Source: an uncultured Gammaproteobacteria bacterium
Lineage (GTDB): Bacteria > Pseudomonadota > Gammaproteobacteria > UBA4575
Length of the DNA stretch: 55,383 nt
NCBI GenBank assembly: GCA_938074525.1
Contig: CALJEX010000001.1
Coordinates: 1-55,383, forward strand
Reading direction: 5' to 3'
The translations under genes were made by a program, and so were the position numbers. The stretch's first letter is position 1. Every line of letters begins with the position of its first letter. Positions 38,245 to 45,282 of this stretch are shown here, one piece after another. Under the pieces are notes generated by a model that had not been told where the DNA came from, ran no database searches, and saw only the letters and a list, made by a program, of their open reading frames with translations.

Positions 38245-38877
38245 GTGAACAAAACTAAACGCACAGAAATATTTACTCGCTTACGCGAATTGAATCCCCA
38301 TCCCACGACTGAACTCAATTTCAGTAATGAATTTGAATTGCTCATTGCAGTAATACTTTCCGCGCAAGCAACCGATGTCGGCGTCAATAAAGCAATTGGC
38401 CCTCTATATAAAGTCGCCAATACACCCGAAGCGATTTATAAATTAGGTGAAAAAAAGTTAAAAACCTACGTCAAGACCATTGGCTTATACAATACTAAAG
38501 CCAAGAATATAATTAAAACCTGCAAGATTTTGATAGATGAACACGACGGTCAGGTGCCTGAAAATCGCGAGGCATTAGAAGCGCTGCCAGGCGTAGGTCG
38601 AAAAACAGCCAATGTGGTGCTAAACACTGCTTTTGGCCATCCCACTATTGCCGTTGACACACATATATATAGGGTATCGAATAGAACCGGTATTGCTCCA
38701 GGGAAAAATGTATTAGAAGTCGAAAAACGCTTACTAAAGCTTGTTCCGGAGGAATTTAAGCGGGATGCTCACCACTGGTTAATACTGCATGGTCGCTATA
38801 CATGTACCGCGCGCAGCCCCAAATGTACGACTTGTGCAATACATGACCTATGTGAATACACTAAAAAGACTCCTTAA
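38245..38877 (+). CDS. nth: Endonuclease III
   Basis: The 210-residue bifunctional DNA glycosylase/AP lyase repairs oxidised pyrimidines. It shows the helix-hairpin-helix LPGVGRKTANVVL with the catalytic Lys, the catalytic Asp in AVDTHIYRVSNRTG, and the C-terminal 4Fe-4S pattern C-x6-C-x2-C-x5-C (CTARSPKCTTCAIHDLC). Translation starts at GTG 38245. It follows the ferredoxin gene by 15 bases, a link seen widely for rnf-type genes and nth. Confidence 0.96.
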   Translation: MNKTKRTEIFTRLRELNPHPTTELNFSNEFELLIAVILSAQATDVGVNKAIGPLYKVANTPEAIYKLGEKKLKTYVKTIGLYNTKAKNIIKTCKILIDEHDGQVPENREALEALPGVGRKTANVVLNTAFGHPTIAVDTHIYRVSNRTGIAPGKNVLEVEKRLLKLVPEEFKRDAHHWLILHGRYTCTARSPKCTTCAIHDLCEYTKKTP

Positions 38878-38951
38878 TTAATATATAGAGCTATCACTCA
38901 ATATACTGGGAACTCGATTGTTTTTATTACCTCTAAAAACTGTAACCATTT

Positions 38952-38972
38952 TACCTTATTCATAGTAAGGTA
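38952..38972. promoter_or_regulatory. Inverted repeat upstream of the HvfA-like gene
   Basis: TACCTTA and TAAGGTA form perfect seven-base arms around a seven-base centre, 115 bases before the peptide gene. It could be an operator for a dimeric regulator or a small hairpin. No matching second copy was noticed in the 210-base intergenic region. Confidence 0.35.
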
Positions 38973-39087
38973 TTAAATAACCTGGGCTGATTTGTAATAA
39001 ATACCTCGCCTCTAAGGTCTTTATAGTCAGGAAGCAGCATTCCAAAATTTAACTAAATACTTCAACAAACTAGTACGGAGAAAGTAA

Positions 39088-39351
39088 ATGTCTAAGAAAT
39101 TTGAACTCAAGCCAATCGCTGCTGCAGTCGGTGCTGCTTTAACTGCAAGTGTTATCGCTATGCCTATTGCTAACGCTGATGCAAACCCATTTGATTTAAC
39201 AGAGCTTTCTTCAGGCTACATGGTTGCTGAAATGGAAGAAGGCAAATGCGGCGAAGGTAAGTGCGGTGAAGGTAAATGTGGCGAAGGCAAAGCCGAAGAA
39301 GGTAAGTGTGGTGAAGGCAAATGTGGCGAAGGTAAGTGCGGCGAGAGCTAA
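39088..39351 (+). CDS. hvfA: HvfA/bufferin-type RiPP precursor with EGKCG repeats
   Basis: The 87-residue peptide has a signal-like N-terminus (KPIAAAVGAALTASVIAMPIANA, about 7-29) and a short spacer. Its C-terminal half is seven tandem five-residue units (from residue 51): six EGKCG and one degenerate EGKAE. All six Cys lie in these repeats. In Haemophilus HvfA, the MNIO enzyme HvfB with HvfC converts EGKCG cysteines to oxazolone/thioamide groups that bind Cu(I); the related bufferins protect against copper. The maker genes hvfB and hvfC lie 2.3 kb downstream. A good ribosome site (CGGAGAAA) precedes the ATG and a strong terminator follows. Modification and metal binding are inferred. Confidence 0.9.
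   Translation: MSKKFELKPIAAAVGAALTASVIAMPIANADANPFDLTELSSGYMVAEMEEGKCGEGKCGEGKCGEGKAEEGKCGEGKCGEGKCGES
39241..39345 (+). repeat. Seven 15-base tandem repeats inside hvfA
   Basis: Seven in-frame 15-base units of the pattern GGY AAR TGY GGY GAR encode the EGKCG motifs; the fourth unit instead reads GGC AAA GCC GAA GAA. Units differ mainly at third codon positions, which suggests selection on the peptide rather than very recent copying. Confidence 0.9.
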
Positions 39352-39430
39352 AACAACCCTACTAAGCTCCATAGGTATCAGCATGATACTGACACACTAG
39401 ATTCACGCATTTATCGAGTCTAGAACACCG

Positions 39431-39468
39431 AAACGGCGGGATCCATTAAAAGGACCCGCCGTTTTTTT
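39431..39468 (+). terminator. Strong rho-independent terminator after hvfA
   Basis: AAACGGCGGGATCC pairs with GGACCCGCCGTTT (one bulged A) around a seven-base loop, and the stem runs into a T-run (seven T at 39462-39468). It lies 80 bases after the hvfA stop and 52 bases before the next gene. It should end most hvfA transcripts and separate the peptide from its downstream enzymes. Confidence 0.9.
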
Positions 39469-39519
39469 AACTCTAACGATATATACTAAGCATCAAATAT
39501 AAGATGCCGGAGAGCTTTA

Positions 39520-41031
39520 ATGGAAATGCATGAGTTGTCGCGATTCGCCCTAACTACGCTTGAAGTCTTAGCATTCCTATTTATATTTATTATTGGCGCT
39601 AGCATTATTATAGTGGCGGTTTTATATGTCATTGACCGCTCTCAAACCAAACAAGCTATACGACATAATTACCCTGTTATTGGTCGCTTTCGATACTTCT
39701 TCGAGCATATGGGCGAATTCTTTCGCCAGTATTTCTTTGCAATGGACAGAGAAGAATTACCATTTAACCGAGCAGAACGCTCTTGGGTCTACCGTGCTTC
39801 AAAAGATATAGACTCAACGATTGCATTTGGTTCTACTCGAGATTTATACAAACCTGGAACGGTGATTTTCGGCAACTGCCCTTTCCCCAAATTAAGCATC
39901 GATTCAGCAGAACCTGGTGAAGTCACAATAGGCCAATATTGCAAACATCCATACAGCACTCGCTCTATCTATAATATTTCCGGAATGAGCTATGGAGCCA
40001 TTTCCAAACCTGCGGTGCTCGCATTATCAAACGGTGCACGTGAAGCAGGTTGCTGGATGAACACCGGTGAAGGTGGACTATCCCCTTATCATCTAGAAGG
40101 TGGCGCTGATATTGTTTTCCAAATAGGTACCGCTAAATACGGTGTGCGTGACCCAGAAGGAAATTTAAACACGGAAAAGTTAAAAACTGTCGCAGCTCAT
40201 GAACAAGTTAAAATGTTTGAGCTAAAACTGGCACAAGGCGCCAAGCCGGGTAAAGGAGGTATTTTGCCTGGTGCTAAAGTCAATGAAGAAATATCCAATA
40301 TTCGTGGAATTCCCGTCGGCACTGACTCTATTAGCCCTAACAGACACATTGATATCAACTCAATTGATGAATTACTCGACATGATATCTACCATTCGAGA
40401 AACAACAGGCAAGCCTGCGGGATTCAAAACTGTGATTGGTGCGCGCGCTTGGCTAGATGATCTATTCAAAAGAATCAATGAACGTGGTATTGAAAATGCT
40501 CCTGACTTCATCACTCTAGATAGTGGTGATGGGGGTACCGGCGCAGCACCTATGAGTTTAATGGATAATGTCGGCTTACCTATCAAACAAAGCTTGCCAC
40601 TATTAATCAATAAACTAAAGCAACATGGATTACGTGAGCGGATAAAAGTCATCGCTTCAGGCAAATTAATCACGCCTGTAGAGGTAGCTTGGGCGCTAGC
40701 GACTGGTGCCGACTTTATTACTTCAGCACGCGGGTTCATGTTCTCTATTGGTTGCATTCAAGCTTTACAATGCAATAAAAATACTTGCCCTACTGGCATT
40801 ACAACGCATGACAAAGATTTACAAAGTGGATTAAATCCAAAAAATAAAGCCGAGCGTGTAAGGAATTACGTTAAAAACATGGTCTATGAAGTAGGTGTTA
40901 TTGCTCATTCATGTGGTGTCGTCGAGCCTCGCCAGTTGCGTAGGCAACACGCGTATATTGTTAGTCCACAAGGAAGATCTATACCACTAGACGAACTGTA
41001 TTCCGGCGAAACAACTTATGTACATACATAA
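39520..41031 (+). CDS. Membrane-anchored glutamate-synthase-like FMN/3Fe-4S oxidoreductase
   Basis: The 503-residue protein has one N-terminal membrane helix (about 12-38) and a domain related to the FMN/synthase core of glutamate synthase. Visible motifs are ISGMSYGAISKPAVLALS, MNTGEGGLSPYH, KPGKGGILPGAKV, LDSGDGGTGAAP and ITSARGFMFSIGCIQALQC. Cys412, Cys418 and Cys423 have the C-x5-C-x4-C spacing of the 3Fe-4S cluster of GltB. There is no glutaminase domain, so it is not a normal glutamate synthase. It lies between the HvfA-like peptide and DoxX/HvfB/HvfC genes. A redox role in peptide maturation, or a separate metabolic role, are both possible. The ribosome site GGAGAG precedes the ATG. 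Confidence 0.88.
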   Translation: MEMHELSRFALTTLEVLAFLFIFIIGASIIIVAVLYVIDRSQTKQAIRHNYPVIGRFRYFFEHMGEFFRQYFFAMDREELPFNRAERSWVYRASKDIDSTIAFGSTRDLYKPGTVIFGNCPFPKLSIDSAEPGEVTIGQYCKHPYSTRSIYNISGMSYGAISKPAVLALSNGAREAGCWMNTGEGGLSPYHLEGGADIVFQIGTAKYGVRDPEGNLNTEKLKTVAAHEQVKMFELKLAQGAKPGKGGILPGAKVNEEISNIRGIPVGTDSISPNRHIDINSIDELLDMISTIRETTGKPAGFKTVIGARAWLDDLFKRINERGIENAPDFITLDSGDGGTGAAPMSLMDNVGLPIKQSLPLLINKLKQHGLRERIKVIASGKLITPVEVAWALATGADFITSARGFMFSIGCIQALQCNKNTCPTGITTHDKDLQSGLNPKNKAERVRNYVKNMVYEVGVIAHSCGVVEPRQLRRQHAYIVSPQGRSIPLDELYSGETTYVHT

Positions 41032-41062
41032 AAATACAAACTAAAAATTGGGAGAAACCATA

Positions 41063-41662
41063 ATGGGCATAATTAATTTCATCAATTCAATTTTTGACAA
41101 ACTGCGCGCGATAGATTTTTTAGCGCCATTACTCTTGCGCATATTTTTGGCCCCTATCATGATCTACGCTGGATTATCTAAATTAGGGGACATCCCTAAT
41201 ACTGCATTATGGTTCGAACATAGTCTTGGATTACCCTTTCCAAAATTAATGGTCTATCTCGCAGGTGGTGCTGAATTTTTCGGTGGTATCGCACTATTAA
41301 TTGGTTTTGCTGTGCGTTGGGTATCCATTCCACTCATGATCACCATGGTAGTTGCGGCAACAACAGCACACTGGGAAAACGGCTGGCATCAATTCCACGA
41401 AGCAAAACAAACTGTTCCTTGGGAATGGAGAGCTGACTTAATCGAGGAAGGCAATAAGCGCAAAACAATTGTTAAAGATGTGTTAAAGAAAAATGAAAAT
41501 TACAAATACTTAACTGAAGCGGGTGCTATCACTATACTGAAAAATGGTATTGAAGTATCAGCCTCATATTTTATTATGCTACTAGCGCTTTTCTTTATGG
41601 GTGCAGGTAGATACTTTAGCGTTGATTACTATCTATCTAGAGCATTTGGATCAAGGCAATAG
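41063..41662 (+). CDS. DoxX-family membrane protein
   Basis: The 199-residue protein has about four hydrophobic helices and DoxX-family features (LLRIFLAPIMIYAGLSKL and YLAGGAEFFGGIALLIGFAVRW), plus a polar insert (about 110-165) before the last helix. DoxX proteins commonly accompany MNIO/DUF2063 pairs in HvfA and bufferin loci and are suspected of redox or quinone-linked roles. I choose the ATG at 41063, which follows GGGAG by a normal distance; a TTG at 41048 lies upstream of that site. It is 31 bases after the FMN-protein gene. Confidence 0.85.
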   Translation: MGIINFINSIFDKLRAIDFLAPLLLRIFLAPIMIYAGLSKLGDIPNTALWFEHSLGLPFPKLMVYLAGGAEFFGGIALLIGFAVRWVSIPLMITMVVAATTAHWENGWHQFHEAKQTVPWEWRADLIEEGNKRKTIVKDVLKKNENYKYLTEAGAITILKNGIEVSASYFIMLLALFFMGAGRYFSVDYYLSRAFGSRQ

Positions 41663-41695
41663 GAACTAGTAGCATCATTTTTAAGTCTCATAAAT

Positions 41696-42562
41696 ATGGA
41701 TAAAAAAATTAAAGAATATTGTGTCAGTGACGCCGGCCTTGGGCTTCGGCGCGGCCACATGATGGAACAACTGCTAGAAATGGACCCAGCTCAAGTCCAG
41801 TTCATGGAAGTAGCACCAGAAAACTGGATTAAACTGGGTGGACGCTTAGGCAAACGTTTCCGCGAATACACTGAGCGCTATGACTTTGTCACCCATGGTT
41901 TATCTTTGTCTATCGGTGGGCCAACGCCGTTAGATGTAGAGTTAGTCAACGACATTAAAACATTTATGCAACAGCATAATATACTCAAGTACACAGAACA
42001 TTTAACTTACTGCTCCGACCAAGGCCATCTGTATGACTTGATGCCCATTCCATTTACTGATGAAGCTGTGCATTACGTAGCGGGTCGCATCAAGCAAGTA
42101 CAAGACATACTTGGTCAGCGTATCGCTATGGAAAATGCTTCTTACTACGCAGCACCTGGCAAACAAATGGAAGAAATTGATTTTCTCAAAGCGGTTCTTG
42201 AAGAAGCAGATTGCGAACTTCTATTAGACGTCAATAATATTTACGTCAACTCAGTCAACCACGGATATGATGCAATCAGCTTTTTACAATCATTGCCGAA
42301 AGAACGCATTACTTATTGTCATATTGCAGGTCACTACAACGAAGCAGAAGATTTAATTGTCGACACACATGGGGCAGATGTGATTGACCCAGTATGGACA
42401 ATACTAGACAAAGCATATGAACATTTTGGTGTATTTCCTACATTATTGGAAAGAGATTTCAACATTCCTGAGTTACCCGTATTAATGAAAGAAGTTGATC
42501 AAATTTGTCAGCTACAACAAAAATGGATAGCAGCACCATCTGCTTCAGCCATACATGCCTAA
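41696..42562 (+). CDS. hvfB: Multinuclear non-haem iron oxidase (MNIO, DUF692) of HvfB/BufB type
   Basis: The 288-residue TIM-barrel enzyme belongs to the DUF692 family. It carries the expected metal-ligand segments: MEVAPENW, FVTHGLSLSIGG, YTEHLTYC, AMENASYY, LLLDVNNIYVN, YCHIAGH, VDTHGADVIDP and LLERDFNIP. MNIO enzymes oxidise peptide cysteines using a two- or three-iron centre and oxygen. In the Haemophilus system HvfB acts on EGKCG motifs, which are present in the upstream peptide. It overlaps hvfC by eight bases, so the two are made together. Confidence 0.94.
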   Translation: MDKKIKEYCVSDAGLGLRRGHMMEQLLEMDPAQVQFMEVAPENWIKLGGRLGKRFREYTERYDFVTHGLSLSIGGPTPLDVELVNDIKTFMQQHNILKYTEHLTYCSDQGHLYDLMPIPFTDEAVHYVAGRIKQVQDILGQRIAMENASYYAAPGKQMEEIDFLKAVLEEADCELLLDVNNIYVNSVNHGYDAISFLQSLPKERITYCHIAGHYNEAEDLIVDTHGADVIDPVWTILDKAYEHFGVFPTLLERDFNIPELPVLMKEVDQICQLQQKWIAAPSASAIHA

Positions 42563-43328
42563 AGCTGAAAAAAATTTTAAAGATGTGCAATATGAATTTA
42601 CTGCACACTTAAGAGACCCAGAAAAAAATCCAGCACCTTCAGGGATTGAAGATCGGCGCATAGAAATTTATCGCGGCTTACTCTACCGAAACGTACAAGG
42701 ATTTTTAGCTAGCGGATTTCCTGTTACACGCCAACTTTATAGCGACGAAGACTGGCATAAGATGGTAAGAGACTTTTTCTCTAAGCATAAAAGTCATTCG
42801 CCTTATTTTAAAGATATCTCAAAAGAGTTCCTAATCTATCTAGATGAAGAGCGAAACCCACAACCAGAAGATCCTGCTTTTTTATTGGAACTTACTCATT
42901 ATGAATGGTTAGAAATAATGTTGTCTTTTTTAGATGCAGAAATAGAATGGGAAAGTATTACGCGTGATGGCAACCTGCTCAAACAGATACCCGTGTTATC
43001 ACCACTTATGCAACTCAATCGTTATGATTATCCTGTGCATAAAATCAAACCAGATTTTCAACCTGATACAGCGCCAGAACAACCGACCTTTATTCTAGTG
43101 TATCGAGACCAACAAGATAAAGTTGGATTTATGGAAATGAATCCTATGACAGCGCGTTTAGTAGAACTAGTCGCGAGCAATGAAACTCAAACGGGTGAAG
43201 AAATTTTACTCACTATTGCTAAAGAAATTCCTTCACTCTCACAAGATGTCATTTTGCATGGTGGCCATACAACACTTACCCAACTGCGCGAAAAAGATAT
43301 AGTGCTTGGCACGAAAAGAGAATCGTAA
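42555..43328 (+). CDS. hvfC: HvfC/BufC partner protein (DUF2063)
   Basis: The 257-residue protein has the N-terminal DUF2063 domain with RRIEIYRGLLYRNVQGFLASGFPVTRQL and HSPYFKDISKEFLIYL, and a C-terminal domain containing LELTHYEWLEIMLSF. DUF2063 proteins bind the precursor peptide and present it to the MNIO enzyme. It overlaps hvfB and ends one base from the converging isocitrate dehydrogenase gene. No extra domain or truncation is seen. Confidence 0.93.
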   Translation: MPKAEKNFKDVQYEFTAHLRDPEKNPAPSGIEDRRIEIYRGLLYRNVQGFLASGFPVTRQLYSDEDWHKMVRDFFSKHKSHSPYFKDISKEFLIYLDEERNPQPEDPAFLLELTHYEWLEIMLSFLDAEIEWESITRDGNLLKQIPVLSPLMQLNRYDYPVHKIKPDFQPDTAPEQPTFILVYRDQQDKVGFMEMNPMTARLVELVASNETQTGEEILLTIAKEIPSLSQDVILHGGHTTLTQLREKDIVLGTKRES

Positions 43329-43329
43329 A

Positions 43330-44346
43330 CTAGAACCTTGCAATAATATTATCAGCAAACTCCATCGTGTTTGCTTTACCACCCAGATCAATTGTTAAAC
43401 CTTCTCCACTAGTAAGTTGCGCGTCTAGCGCTTCACGCAAACTCGTTGCTTTTTGATCCTCCCCTACATGATCAAGCATTAATGCTGCCGCTAACATTAA
43501 TGCAGTTGGGTTAGCAATTTTCTTACCTGCGATGTCTGGAGCTGAACCGTGTACCGCTTCAAAGATAGATGCGTCCTTACCAATATTTGCCGCTGGCGCT
43601 AATCCTAAGCCACCTACAAGTCCTGCAATTTCATCAGAAAGAATATCGCCAAACATATTGGTCGTAATAATCACGTCAAATTGATTTGGATTTAAAACCA
43701 GTTGCATAGCGCAGTTATCAACAATCCGCTCTTCTACTTTCAGTTGACCTTCATATTTTTTGCCAATTTCTGTCGCAGTTTCAAGAAACAATCCAGTTAA
43801 TTTTTTTAAAATATTAGCTTTATGAATAATAGTAACTTTTTTACGTTTATTCTTCACTGCCCAGTCGAATGCAAACTCGGCAAATCGCGTACAGCCATGT
43901 CGAGTAATTATTCCTGTTGCCTCAGCCACCGCTTTAGGATCACCGGCTATGGGAATGTAATGTTCCACTCCCACATATAAACCTTCTAGATTTTCTCTAA
44001 TTAATACTAGATCAACATTTTCAAATCTTCCGCCTATCAAAAAGCTTCTTGCTGGACGCACATTGGCAAATAATTCAAATTCTTCACGAAGTCTAACGTT
44101 GATTGAACGGAAACCACTTCCAATAGGTGTAGTTAGCGGACCTTTTAACGCTAACTTGGTTTTACGAACGCTATCAATGGTTGTCTGCGGCAGAGGATCG
44201 CCATATTTAGTTTCAGCAGCAACGCCTGCTAACTGCTCATCCCATTCAAATGATGCTCCCAAAGCATCTAACACCTTAAGAGTGGCATTAACAATCTCTG
44301 GGCCAATACCATCGCCCGGTATTAACGTGGCAGGTATTTTTTCCAT
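43330..44346 (-). CDS. Isocitrate/isopropylmalate-family dehydrogenase, probably NAD-dependent isocitrate dehydrogenase
   Basis: The 338-residue enzyme belongs to the beta-decarboxylating dehydrogenase family. N-terminal TLIPGDGIGPEIV, the substrate loop FRSINVRLREEFELFANVRP with RENLEGLYVGVEH, the catalytic Lys in TIIHKANILK, NMFGDILSDE and HGSAPDIAGK are all present. The substrate loop (GSGFRSINVRLR) fits isocitrate rather than isopropylmalate, and the short length resembles bacterial NAD-type IDH; homoisocitrate specificity cannot be excluded. The ATG follows AAGGA. The 263 bases upstream, up to the RHH gene, hold nothing I can name. Confidence 0.85.
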   Translation of the reverse strand: MEKIPATLIPGDGIGPEIVNATLKVLDALGASFEWDEQLAGVAAETKYGDPLPQTTIDSVRKTKLALKGPLTTPIGSGFRSINVRLREEFELFANVRPARSFLIGGRFENVDLVLIRENLEGLYVGVEHYIPIAGDPKAVAEATGIITRHGCTRFAEFAFDWAVKNKRKKVTIIHKANILKKLTGLFLETATEIGKKYEGQLKVEERIVDNCAMQLVLNPNQFDVIITTNMFGDILSDEIAGLVGGLGLAPAANIGKDASIFEAVHGSAPDIAGKKIANPTALMLAAALMLDHVGEDQKATSLREALDAQLTSGEGLTIDLGGKANTMEFADNIIARF

Positions 44347-44609
44347 GTTATGGTTCCTTGTAGTTAGCTATAAATTGATGAATAACTGTTCAATATAATG
44401 CTTGTTCGATGATGACTATTATCTCTTTATTCAAGCTATATGAAAACCGGTTTAACCAAACAATACGGATCAAATATCACAATAATTCGGTCTGTTTGAG
44501 TGCAATAACTGCAACATAAGAGCGCTAACGCTTACTTTATAGGCGTTTAAGAAGGTAGAATTTATAGAGCTGGTGTTTTAAGTTTACAAGCTAGTATCTA
44601 CAACAGCGA

Positions 44610-44783
44610 TTAATCATGCTGATCAATAAACTCGCGAATAAAACGTCGAATCTCTCTCGCTGCACTAGTATCAAGCTCATCACAAAGAGCCACAAACTCG
44701 TCACGCTCTTTTTTATTGATGCGTATCACTAGCTGGCTGTCCTTATTTTTATTCTTGTTCTTATTCTTGCTTTTGTCGCTCAT
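44610..44783 (-). CDS. Ribbon-helix-helix DNA-binding protein
   Basis: The 57-residue product starts at the ATG 44781-44783, after AGGA about a dozen bases upstream. A Lys/Asn-rich linker (KSKNKNKNKNKD) precedes a predicted beta strand (SQLVIRI) and two helices (KKERDEFVALCDELDTSAAREIRRFIREFI), the layout of a CopG/MetJ-Arc regulator. No toxin gene adjoins it, so I call it a stand-alone regulator. Its promoter contains a perfect 14-base palindrome over the -10 box, which suggests that it controls itself. Confidence 0.72.
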   Translation of the reverse strand: MSDKSKNKNKNKNKDSQLVIRINKKERDEFVALCDELDTSAAREIRRFIREFIDQHD

Positions 44784-44814
44784 TATTTTTGATCGTCCTG
44801 ACCTAAAGATATAC

Positions 44815-44828
44815 AATGTATATACATT
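44815..44828. promoter_or_regulatory. Perfect 14-base palindrome, likely operator
   Basis: AATGTATATACATT is self-complementary over all 14 bases. It overlaps the -10 box and predicted transcription start of the RHH gene promoter, the classic site for self-repression by a dimeric regulator. Confidence 0.6.
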
Positions 44829-44855
44829 ATAGTGTCTGATGATTCAGCCAGTCAA
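44826..44855 (-). promoter_or_regulatory. Sigma-70-type promoter of the RHH gene
   Basis: On the minus strand TTGACT (44850-44855) and a perfect TATAAT (44826-44831) are separated by 18 bases. Transcription would start near 44818-44820, about 35 bases before the ATG. This is among the best promoter matches noticed in the window. Confidence 0.7.
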
Positions 44856-44956
44856 TGCAACTCGTCTGTACAACTAGCCAAATATGCATAGTAACAGACC
44901 TAATGAGTATACTTTTCTACTATAACTGGACCCCAATCAAGTAAATATCTTAATAA

Positions 44957-45115
44957 TCAAATTACCCACTACTAACAAATTATCACGCCTATCTGACAGA
45001 AAAAAAGCGCATAGATAATGCCGTGAAAGTCGGAAAAACCAGCCTAATCAATCTGGTGACAGAACTAGAATCAAAATCCTCAATGCAGGTAGATATTTTT
45101 CTTAGCTCACTATAG
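44957..45115 (+). other. Possible coding remnant in a gene-poor stretch
   Basis: The region 44856-45282 holds no clear gene. Inside it, a frame open from 44957 to the TAG at 45113-45115 has protein-like composition (for example KKRIDNAVKVGKTSLINL and VTELESKSSMQVD). It has no ATG start; a GTG at 45023 would give 30 residues. It could be the tail of a decayed gene, or chance. A small perfect hairpin (TTAGCT-ATTC-AGCTAA, 45162-45177) lies further right. Confidence 0.25.
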
Positions 45116-45282
45116 AGATGAATATTATTTAAAATATAAATAACAACACTTAGAATCAATCTTAGCTATTCAGCTAAACAGTATTTAAATAGTGTACTGG
45201 GCAAGCACGGACAATTTAATAAGCAATGTATTAGTTCATGATTTATGTTTTTTTAAAGCTTGCAAAAACTGTTTGTCAATCA

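Noticed and set aside
38941-38966. ECF-sigma-type promoter for hvfA based on TGTAACC
   Set aside because: TGTAACC resembles some ECF -35 elements, but no CG-containing -10 element lies 16-17 bases downstream.
39241-39345. CRISPR-like repeat array
   Set aside because: The repeats are 15 bases, without spacers, in frame, and encode EGKCG motifs.
39520-41031. Glutamate synthase large subunit (gltB)
   Set aside because: The N-terminal glutaminase domain and most of the length are absent, and no gltD is next to it.
44347-44609. tRNA or other structured RNA gene in the gap before the isocitrate dehydrogenase gene
   Set aside because: No cloverleaf or T-loop (GTTCRA) pattern with matching arms was found; only short chance palindromes.
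44610-44783. Antitoxin of a toxin-antitoxin pair
   Set aside because: No toxin-like frame lies upstream or downstream on the same strand.
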